Source of the DNA: an uncultured Oscillospiraceae bacterium
GTDB taxonomy: Bacteria; Bacillota; Clostridia; Oscillospirales; Oscillospiraceae
Reading direction: 5' to 3'
Assembly (NCBI GenBank): GCA_947588955.1
Contig: CANPYX010000029.1
Span: 1-32,488, forward strand
DNA: 32,488 bases
Positions 15,854 to 22,034 of the stretch are shown piece after piece; the stretch's first letter is position 1, and every line of letters begins with the position of its first letter. The position numbers and the translations under genes were made by a program. The notes under the pieces were generated by a model. It was not told the origin of the DNA. It worked only from the letters and a program-made list of their open reading frames with translations, and did not search any database.

Positions 15854-17002
15854 TTATACGTTCGCTCCAATCAACTTGCCCATGGTGGCGGCGGCTTCTT
15901 CCTGCATTTTTGTGGTGACGTGGGTGTAGGTGCGGAGGGTGAAGCCCGCGTCGTAGTGGCCCAGGATGCTGGAGACCGTTTTCACGTCCACGCCGTTTTG
16001 GAGGGCCAAGGTTGCGAACGTGTGCCTCAGATCGTGCAGGCGGATGTGGGGGAGGCCGGCGGTTTTGAGAATTTTGTTGTGAATGGCGGTCACGGAGTCG
16101 GGGTAGTACATGCCGAGGGTGACAGGGGAGGGGAACATGTACTCGATGCCCGGGTGCTTCTCATGTTCCGCTTTGAGGACGTCGATGGCTTCCTGTGACA
16201 GCGAAATCCTGCGGATGGAGGTTTCGGTTTTGGGACGGGTAACTTTCACCCCTCCACCCTTGACCCTGACGGCTTGCTTGCAGACATTCAGTGTCATCGA
16301 TTGCTCGTCAAGGTCAGACCAGAGAAGGGCGACAAGTTCGCCTTTGCGTAGGCCAGTGGTCAGTTCGAGGAAGAACATCGCCAGAACGCCACGTTTCTCT
16401 GCTTCCTTGAGGTAGGCACTTATGTCCTCCGAGTGTAGTATGTGCATCTCCTTCTTTTCGAGCTTTGGCACAATGCAGTCCTCGGCGGGATTGCGGAGGA
16501 TCAGTCGTTCCTTTACAGCCCGGCCAAGGCAGTTGTGCAGCATCATATGCAGGCCGCGGACGTAACTGGCACTCATACCGGTGTTGCCGTCCTTGGATAC
16601 CCTGATTCTCCCGCTGGCCTTGACGTCGTTGTACATCTTCTGTATATCTCTGCCAGTCAGTTTCGTGAGCTTGATGTTTCCGATGCGCGGCACCACGTGG
16701 TGCTCAATGTAGTCTTCGTAAAATTCCTGCGTACTTTCTCTGATGTGTGGTTTGGAATACGTCTCGTACCACGTTCTTACCCAACCGCCGATGGTATATT
16801 CTTCTGCCTTCTCAATGTCGATCTCGGCACATTCCCGGATGGCTTTCTTCAGCTTCTCCTTGACCTCTGCCTGTGTCCTGCCGAGGACGTTCTTGCGGAT
16901 AGCCTTTCCGTTCTCATCATGCCCAGCGACATACCGACCTTCCCAACGACCATCCGGCCTTTTTCGTATATTCCCCTCACCATTCGCTCTGCGTTTGCTC
17001 AT
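15854..17002 (-). CDS. int: Tyrosine recombinase/integrase 1
   Basis: The 382-aa phage-type integrase has three regions: an N-terminal arm-binding (AP2-like) segment (GEGNIRKRPDGRWEGRYVAG, about 8-45), a SAM-like core-binding domain (about 72-170), and the catalytic domain (about 185-375). The catalytic residues are visible: R219 in TTGLRKGELV, H323 and R326 in LHDLRHTF, H349 in ILGHYD, and the nucleophile Y359 in RTYTHV. It should catalyse site-specific recombination at the tRNA-Thr att core 190 bp away. The start at 17002 was chosen for its AAAGGAGATG ribosome site and agreement with integrase 2; the frame extends upstream to 17086. It reads towards the tRNA. Confidence 0.95.
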   Translation of the reverse strand: MSKRRANGEGNIRKRPDGRWEGRYVAGHDENGKAIRKNVLGRTQAEVKEKLKKAIRECAEIDIEKAEEYTIGGWVRTWYETYSKPHIRESTQEFYEDYIEHHVVPRIGNIKLTKLTGRDIQKMYNDVKASGRIRVSKDGNTGMSASYVRGLHMMLHNCLGRAVKERLILRNPAEDCIVPKLEKKEMHILHSEDISAYLKEAEKRGVLAMFFLELTTGLRKGELVALLWSDLDEQSMTLNVCKQAVRVKGGGVKVTRPKTETSIRRISLSQEAIDVLKAEHEKHPGIEYMFPSPVTLGMYYPDSVTAIHNKILKTAGLPHIRLHDLRHTFATLALQNGVDVKTVSSILGHYDAGFTLRTYTHVTTKMQEEAAATMGKLIGANV

Positions 17003-17411
17003 GCCGTGCATCTCCTTTCTGCCCTTTTGGCAAACACACAACATACCAGCTTTGCCGCCAAATAGCCAGGGAAAAATTGTGTACAAACGGATAACTTCTC
17101 ACCCTCAGTGGGTCCGGGCTCCCGCCCGGAAAAGCATTTGGCGGACGCCGGGCTTGCCCGGTGTACAGACAAATGCGATGCTTGCCTCTCCCAAGCGGGA
17201 GAGTTTTCCTCTCTGTACTCATGGCTATCTCATGACAATCGAACGGCCTTTTTCCCTCGAAAAAGAGCCGAGAATATGTTTCGGCGTTGTCTTCCCAAAG
17301 CCGGAGAATTATGCGCAGAGAGGGAAATCCTTTTCGCCCACAAACGCGCAACACGGCGTTTTGCTGTCTCGGAGGTGTACACGTCCTACCCTCTGCCCTA
17401 AAACCGCTTAT

Positions 17412-17446
17412 AGGCCCAACAGCGCCTTCATGGCGTTGTTAAGCCT
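17412..17446. repeat. Conserved inverted repeat (element 1 copy)
   Basis: The arms 17412-17426 and 17432-17446 pair around a 5-nt loop with two adjacent mismatches and one G-U. The element 2 counterpart (31091-31125) pairs over all 15 bp with one G-U. Confidence 0.6.
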
Positions 17447-17447
17447 G

Positions 17448-17476
17448 TTGACGGTTTGAGCTCCTTATGGTATAAC
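17448..17476 (+). promoter_or_regulatory. Conserved rightward promoter, antisense to the DUF6809-like gene
   Basis: TTGACG (17448-17453), a 17-base spacer and TATAAC (17471-17476) with TGG before the -10. Both hexamers and all but one spacer base are the same at 31127-31155 in element 2. Transcription would begin near 17483 and run against the DUF6809-like gene, with a hairpin TTGCGGG/CCCGCAA at 17514-17532. No ORF with a ribosome site lies downstream, so a small antisense RNA is plausible. Confidence 0.55.
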
Positions 17477-17533
17477 TACCTTGCTGGGGAGCAACCGACT
17501 ATGCATCTTGCCATTTGCGGGGAACTCCCGCAA

Positions 17534-17809
17534 TTATTGAGGGTCTCCCGTGAGGATTTCGACCATCAATCTCGCCCCAAGGATAAAGGCTTCACGGAAG
17601 CGTTGTTCCTCAATGATGCTGGCGGCATCGAGCCGATCATCTTGGATAGTACGGAGCAACTCTTTCTCCTGCTCGTTGAGGCTTGCTTCCAGCCTGTCCT
17701 CGTTCTCATGTACCCGTTTCATGATAGCCGCCGTTTCCGTTGTAAGTCCACCCATTTGCTCGACCGGGCGGACGTTGCCGTAATAGAGTTCGTTTATTAG
17801 ATTCTCCAT
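17534..17809 (-). CDS. DUF6809-like protein (element 1)
   Basis: The 91-aa protein begins MENLINELYYGNVRPVEQ and ends with FREAFILGARLMVEIL, a pattern I associate with the DUF6809 family common on clostridial mobile elements. The middle is strongly charged and probably a helical coiled coil. No function is known. The ATG at 17809 was preferred over 17815 because GAGGAGGG is six bases before it. It lies upstream of the integrase on the same strand. The homologue in element 2 differs at about 33 of 91 positions, far more than the integrases do. Confidence 0.8.
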   Translation of the reverse strand: MENLINELYYGNVRPVEQMGGLTTETAAIMKRVHENEDRLEASLNEQEKELLRTIQDDRLDAASIIEEQRFREAFILGARLMVEILTGDPQ

Positions 17810-18279
17810 GTTCATCCCTCCTCGACAACACACAATACCGCAGAGGAGCGGAAAAGTCGAGAGAAACCGTTTTGGCAAAACGGAGAAACCGCGTGTGCCG
17901 AAGGCCGTTTGAAAGGGCTTTATACTTGTTGCTCTATGTCTTGTTAATACTATTCCCCTCCCAAAAATTGCAGGGGGTCCCCTGCAGAATTTGAGGGGCA
18001 TGGTTGAGTCCTATGTCCAGATTATTGACGGCTTGACTTTTCCTCCGTTCAGAGTTACTATGTAGTCCTCGAAACGCCTTTTTCGTCCCTCTTTCGTGGG
18101 ATTTATCCGAATCGTCCAGCCCGCTTTCCGCCCGGAAAGTGGGCTGACCCACAAGTTGACCCACTGGACGAAATTCGTGGGTGGAAACAGTGGAGTGGAT
18201 AGCAGGAACGAGCTGCTGATTTCGGAGGGAAAAGGGCTGAAAAAGGTTAGAAATGCTCAGATTTTTATTCCGAGGCTAG
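17810..18279. other. Non-coding right end of element 1
   Basis: No gene recognised. It holds the upstream region of the DUF6809-like gene, a GTTTTGGCAAAAC inverted repeat near 17869-17881, the large palindrome at 17955-17998, and a conserved block (about 18140-18250) reading GACCCACAAGTTGACCCACT next to the att core. The block is closely matched in element 2 before 31995 and may contain integrase arm sites. Confidence 0.5.
17955..17998. repeat. Large conserved palindrome (element 1 copy)
   Basis: CCCCTC (17955-17960) pairs with GAGGGG (17993-17998), AAATT with AATTT, and a central TGCAGGGG/CCCCTGCA stem has a 2-nt top. The same structure sits at 31635-31679 in element 2. Conservation and symmetry suggest a cis-acting DNA site such as a transfer or replication origin, or a regulator site. 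Function is inferred. Confidence 0.55.
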
Positions 18280-18324
18280 TTCGTAATCATGAGGTCGCGA
18301 GTTCGAATCTCGCATCCAGCTCCA
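18280..18324 (+). repeat. att core copy 2
   Basis: A 45-bp exact copy of the tRNA-Thr 3' part, not preceded by a tRNA 5' half, so not a tRNA gene. It is 2657 bp from copy 1 and is the right end of element 1 and junction to the carbohydrate region. Confidence 0.92.
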
Positions 18325-18327
18325 GAT

Positions 18328-18504
18328 GAACGCGACCCCGTTTTCGAACTTTTTTATCGAAAACGGGGTCGCGTCTTTTTGAAAACCGTTGCGGGAGTAG
18401 GAGAATTAAAATGCGGCTGAAATTAGGCGACTATCAAAATGCCCCATTTTTGCAAACTAAGTTTTCGTGAGAAGCACGGTTTTTAGACAGCGGTTTCTCA
18501 TAAA
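18328..18504. repeat. Direct repeat A, left flank of carbohydrate cassette
   Basis: A 177-bp segment closely resembles 28296-28471. Both start with a CGACCCCG-type hairpin and end at TTTCTCATAAA, sharing blocks such as GAAAACCGTTGCGGGAGTA and AGAAGCACGGTTTTTAGACA. Sequence outside the pair is unrelated. Confidence 0.85.
18331..18380 (+). terminator. Hairpin terminator inside direct repeat A
   Basis: A 17-bp perfect stem (18331-18347 with 18357-18373) is followed by TCTTTTT. It lies directly after att copy 2 and may insulate the cassette. Confidence 0.75.
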
Positions 18505-18601
18505 ATTTCACGTGAATCTGCATAATACCGCTCCTAAAATTTCGCAGCTTCTTTTGTGTGATGGATTTGCTTTTCTACAAACAAAGGCTTACGCCTTTAC
18601 G

Positions 18602-19798
18602 TCACTTTCCCTGTCCCATCCGATACTCACTTGGACTGATCCCGGCGTACTGGCGAAAGACCGTGCCGAAGTGACTGGGAGTTTTGTAGCGAAGTGCTTC
18701 CGCAATGTCCTGTATTGGCCGGTTCCCGGAGCGAAGGAGTTCTTTGGCCCGCTCCATGCGTTGTTGGGAAATATACTGTGTCATGCTGATTCCCGTTTCC
18801 TTTTTGAATTTTCCTGACAGCCAAGTGGGAGAGTAACCGATAGCCGCGCTGATCGACGGCAGACTCAATTCATCCTCTACATGGATCTGGATATAATCAC
18901 AGCATTGGCGGATCTGCGGGGACAATCCATCAGCCTTACACTGGTGTACCCGGCGGATAAAATCCTCCTGCATAGAGTCGTTCAATTCCACCAAATCGGC
19001 GATGGCAGCGCATGTCTCCACGCCGCGGATATATCGGTCGCTGAGAAGATAGGCGGTTTCAGGCGAAAGACCGCCCCGAATTGCCGCTCTCGTACAGCAG
19101 GAGATGAAGGCAATCACCAAATTTTTTAAGTGGCGCATTCCATCTCCGTTGCCGAGATCAGCAGGAACCAGACCACTTACTAAGCGCGTCGTCTCCTGCC
19201 GGAAGTTGAGGTTCCCGTCCTCCACAAGCTTGAGGAGGCGCTGTTCCATCAGCCAGGTGCCGTGCGGATTGGCCGTGTGCCCGTCCTGCTCCTCCTTTGG
19301 AACCGCGCCGGGACCCGGATACAGGATGTCGCTGATCGACAGCTTTTCTTCCGTGACGCAGTAATGTAGCATAAGACAGTATTCCAGAATTCTTGAAATG
19401 GGCACAGTCGGTATTTTCACCAGAAGTCCATCCAGGACCCCCACTAGGGAGTCGGAAACTTCACTGCGACTGAAAATGGCCTGCTTCGCCTTCGCAATGG
19501 AAAACTTGGATGCGACAGTCGGCCCGATCACATGGTAATATAAGGGAAGGCCGGAGCCGTCCCGCTCCAAATTGACCGCCCAAGAGAGGCCGAATTCAGA
19601 TGACAAAAGCATCGGCGCATCCACATCAGGCGGAATGTTGTCCGTCATGGAGATAAACAGCATCCCCATCAGATCCGCGTCGGGGCAGTTGCTGTAGACA
19701 AGGGAAAAATGGACATCATAGATCCAAGAATACAGGTTATGGGTACAGGTGATCAGTTCCCGAAACACCCGCAGATTCCGTTCAGCATTTTCCGCCAC
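18602..19798 (-). CDS. AraC/XylS-family transcriptional regulator
   Basis: The 398-aa protein has a C-terminal AraC-type double helix-turn-helix domain (about 295-398). Helix-turn-helix 1 lies around LSLPSISAAIGYSPTWLSGKF and the second around RPIQDIAEALRYKTPSHFGTVF, ending in the signature YAGISPSEYR. The long N-terminal part (1-290) resembles no sugar-binding cupin I can name; a related helical region occurs in many clostridial AraC regulators next to glycoside-hydrolase genes. The start is GTG at 19798, with GGAGGG overlapping the end of the 80-aa gene two bases upstream, so the two form an operon. Divergent placement from the symporter-GH operon suggests it is the cassette's activator. 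Confidence 0.9.
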   Translation of the reverse strand: MAENAERNLRVFRELITCTHNLYSWIYDVHFSLVYSNCPDADLMGMLFISMTDNIPPDVDAPMLLSSEFGLSWAVNLERDGSGLPLYYHVIGPTVASKFSIAKAKQAIFSRSEVSDSLVGVLDGLLVKIPTVPISRILEYCLMLHYCVTEEKLSISDILYPGPGAVPKEEQDGHTANPHGTWLMEQRLLKLVEDGNLNFRQETTRLVSGLVPADLGNGDGMRHLKNLVIAFISCCTRAAIRGGLSPETAYLLSDRYIRGVETCAAIADLVELNDSMQEDFIRRVHQCKADGLSPQIRQCCDYIQIHVEDELSLPSISAAIGYSPTWLSGKFKKETGISMTQYISQQRMERAKELLRSGNRPIQDIAEALRYKTPSHFGTVFRQYAGISPSEYRMGQGK

Positions 19799-19800
19799 AC

Positions 19801-20043
19801 TTATCCCTCCGTTTCAAGCAAAAAATCTTTAAGCGTTTCATAGTCCGTTTGCTCGGTAAGACGTATTTCCGCGTCGCGCACGAGCTCAGGCCGGGTAAAA
19901 CAGGCCGCGAACATGAACTGCGACAAGGCAGATTTCAAATTCAGCATGTCTCCCTCCGCTGAAGCGAAGGTCACGCTGCCCCGGCAGGATTTTACCTTCT
20001 GCAAGAATACGGGGTGGCTGATTTCTTCCTTTAGCCGGTACAT
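19801..20043 (-). CDS. Small protein, family unassigned (80 aa)
   Basis: A short protein begins MYRLKEEISHPVFLQKVKSC and contains GSVTFASAEGDMLNLKSALSQF. It resembles roughly 80-aa clostridial proteins often mislabelled polyA polymerase, with a pattern of small beta strands then helices. The function is unknown. The ATG at 20043 has AAAGGAGAT eight bases upstream, whereas the longer frame to 20115 would run through its promoter. The gene precedes the AraC gene by two bases. An inverted repeat covers its -10 region, so it may be auto- or AraC-regulated. Confidence 0.7.
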   Translation of the reverse strand: MYRLKEEISHPVFLQKVKSCRGSVTFASAEGDMLNLKSALSQFMFAACFTRPELVRDAEIRLTEQTDYETLKDFLLETEG

Positions 20044-20074
20044 ATAATGATCTCCTTTGCGATATGCTGCGCTT

Positions 20075-20107
20075 ATTATACCATACCCGCAGCGCGGGGA
20101 TGGTATA
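20075..20107 (-). promoter_or_regulatory. Promoter with overlapping operator-like inverted repeat
   Basis: On the minus strand TGGTATAAT (extended -10, TATAAT at 20075-20080) overlaps the inverted repeat TATACCAT...ATGGTATA (20077-20084 with 20100-20107), which has an inner CCCGC/GCGGG. A protein bound here would block the 80-aa/AraC promoter. Confidence 0.6.
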
Positions 20108-20164
20108 TTAGCCATGTTTTTCGGTTCCCGGCGAAACCGGGGAGAAAAACGGCGTTAAATCACA

Positions 20165-20192
20165 TATAATATCCGCCTTGACGGATATTATA
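20165..20192. promoter_or_regulatory. Perfect 11-bp inverted repeat, candidate operator
   Basis: TATAATATCCG (20165-20175) and CGGATATTATA (20182-20192) are exact complements with a 6-base spacer. There is no T-run, so a protein-binding site is more likely than a terminator. Confidence 0.6.
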
Positions 20193-20326
20193 CCAAATAG
20201 ACCTGGAATAGTCTATCCTAAAATTCCGTTTTCTATCAATATTTTATTTAAAATGATTTTTGACAAAGATATAAATAAATTTCAGATAGATAACACAAAA
20301 ATCGGATAACCCATTTTTGATAACTC

Positions 20327-20335
20327 TGATATACT
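20327..20335 (+). promoter_or_regulatory. Extended -10 promoter of the GH operon
   Basis: TGATATACT (20327-20335) lies 31 bases before the symporter ATG. The -35 region is poor, which fits a promoter needing an activator such as the divergent AraC protein. Confidence 0.5.
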
Positions 20336-20366
20336 TAAAATAACAAATTAAAAGGAGAGGTGGCAA

Positions 20367-22034
20367 ATGAGTTTCTTTTCTTCCGGTAAATGGCTTTCAT
20401 CCCCGAAAATGGACAGCCGCATCAAGAGCGCGAATGTGACCAACAAAGAGCGTTGGCTCGGCTTTTTCATGGGGCCGGGCGGTGTCATCCTGCTCAACAG
20501 CATCATGGCGTCCTATCTAAATGTGTTTTACACCGATGTCCTGAAAATTGGCTGGGTCTGGGGCGGCGCTTTCCTGTTGGTCTTTCCCATCGTCTCCAAG
20601 ATCATCGACGCCGTGACGAATATTGTCATGGGCCAGATGATCGAACGCACCAAATCGCGCCAGGGGAAGGCGCGGCCATGGCTGCTGCTCTCCGGGCCAT
20701 TTTTGGTGGTCAGCGCCTTTCTGCTGTTCCTTGTCCCGAGGGCAAACACTACGGTCCAGATCATTTGGATCATCATCAGCTATAACCTCTACTACTCCAT
20801 TGCCTACACCATGTACTACATGAGCCACACTATGCTGGTCCCGCTCTCCACCCGCAATATTAAACAGCGCGACGGTGTGGCCATGCTCTCCAATATGGCG
20901 CTGTGTATCATCCCCGGCATGTTCGTAGCCATGCTATTCCCCATGCTGGTCCTGCCTCGGATCGGCGTGGATCAGACCAACTGGATCAAAATGATCGCCA
21001 TTTTCTGTTGCATCGCAATACCCTGTCTGCTGATCGAGTTTTTCTATACGAAAGAGCGTATCACAGAAGAGGCGGCGAACCTCCATGTGGAGCAGAAACA
21101 GCGTTCCATAGGCGAACAATTGAAGGCCTGCTTTTCCAGCAAATACTGGATCATCATGATCTTGTTCTTCATCATCAACCAGATTTGCACCAATGTGCAG
21201 AACACAAGCCTGATCTATTACTGCAACTGGGTGCTTGGCACCTATAACGACGGCCACACCCAGACCATCGTCTCCGCTATCGGAAACGCGCCGTTGGGCT
21301 TTGGCATTATCCTGATGTGGCCGCTGGTCAGAAAATTTGGCAAGCGCAATGTCCTGCTGACAGGTCTGGTGATCACTGCCGCCGCCGGCTTTGCTTTCAT
21401 GCTCAATCCTACGAGCGTCGGCTTTGTGCTGGGGATCCTGGCCATCCGTGCGTTTGGCGCTCTGCCGCTGACTTACATCATGATGGCCATGTTCTCCGAC
21501 GCCCTGGATCACGTAGAGTGGAAGGCGGGGTTCCGGGTGGACGGCTTCTCCATGTCTATCTACACCATTATTTTTACTGTCTGCGCCGGCATTGCCCAGG
21601 GCCTGTTTAACTTCGGCCTGACGCAGTTCGGTTATGTCCCGCCCGCCGCCGACGGGAGCTGGGTGGCACAGAGCCAGGCGGTGCAGGATTACTTCGTGTT
21701 TGGCTATCAGGGCCTGTTTTCCATTGGCGCCATTATCACGTTTGTGCTGTTCCTCTTCTTTAAGGTGGAGAAGGAAATGCCTACAATCCAAGCGGACATC
21801 ACTGCCCGTCACAAGGCGGAGGCCGAGGCTGCCGGCGTGGAGTGGGTTTCTCCTGAGGAGCTGGCCGCCCGTGAGCAGGCTGAGAACGACCGCATAGCCG
21901 AGGAAAATCGCATTAAGGAACTCAAGGCAAAGTGCCAGAAAAAAGGCCTTGATTTCGATGCGGAAGAGGCCAGGTATCAGGCAAAGCTCGCCGCTCAAAA
22001 AGCCAAGGAAGAGGCCAAAAAGGCAAAAAAGTAA
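20367..22034 (+). CDS. GPH-family glycoside/sugar:cation symporter
   Basis: The 555-aa membrane protein has about 12 hydrophobic helices and features of the glycoside-pentoside-hexuronide (MFS_2) family. Near the N-terminus is [14 protein letters not shown], then [20 protein letters not shown] followed by [13 protein letters not shown], the family's cation- and sugar-binding region. It should import a glycoside or oligosaccharide with Na+ or H+. A hydrophilic tail (about 490-555) rich in Ala, Glu and Lys is probably coiled coil and is longer than usual. AGGAGAGG precedes the ATG. The stop TAA overlaps the next gene's ATG (TAATG), so it is co-translated with the GH3 genes and defines their likely substrate source. 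Confidence 0.9.
   Translation: MSFFSSGKWLSSPKMDSRIKSANVTNKERWLGFFMGPGGVILLNSIMASYLNVFYTDVLKIGWVWGGAFLLVFPIVSKIIDAVTNIVMGQMIERTKSRQGKARPWLLLSGPFLVVSAFLLFLVPRANTTVQIIWIIISYNLYYSIAYTMYYMSHTMLVPLSTRNIKQRDGVAMLSNMALCIIPGMFVAMLFPMLVLPRIGVDQTNWIKMIAIFCCIAIPCLLIEFFYTKERITEEAANLHVEQKQRSIGEQLKACFSSKYWIIMILFFIINQICTNVQNTSLIYYCNWVLGTYNDGHTQTIVSAIGNAPLGFGIILMWPLVRKFGKRNVLLTGLVITAAAGFAFMLNPTSVGFVLGILAIRAFGALPLTYIMMAMFSDALDHVEWKAGFRVDGFSMSIYTIIFTVCAGIAQGLFNFGLTQFGYVPPAADGSWVAQSQAVQDYFVFGYQGLFSIGAIITFVLFLFFKVEKEMPTIQADITARHKAEAEAAGVEWVSPEELAAREQAENDRIAEENRIKELKAKCQKKGLDFDAEEARYQAKLAAQKAKEEAKKAKK

Larger units (their letters stand above)
17003..17533. other. Non-coding interval between integrase 1 and DUF6809-like gene
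   Basis: No convincing gene. It contains the integrase leader, a CCGGGC/GCCCGG hairpin (17108-17123) and a hairpin around 17244-17270 (CGGC plus TTTTTC pairing with GAAAAA plus GCCG) that recurs in altered form at 30925-30950. It also holds the imperfect 15-bp inverted repeat 17412-17446 and the conserved rightward promoter after it. Confidence 0.5.
20044..20366. other. Divergent regulatory region between AraC operon and GH operon
   Basis: A 323-base A/T-rich gap with no gene. It holds three inverted repeats (20077-20107, 20165-20192 and ATAGAC/GTCTAT at 20197-20216) and the promoters of both transcripts. This is the expected location for AraC and catabolite-control sites. Confidence 0.7.

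Noticed and set aside
17108-17401. Plus-strand protein conserved between elements (frames ending at 17401 and 31080)
   Set aside because: Only the last 35 or so codons are similar, ribosome sites are missing and the N-terminal parts are unrelated. The similarity is probably nucleotide conservation of non-coding sequence.
18280-18324. Second tRNA-Thr gene
   Set aside because: Only the 3' part from the anticodon loop is present; acceptor 5' strand and D-arm are absent. The same applies at 31995.
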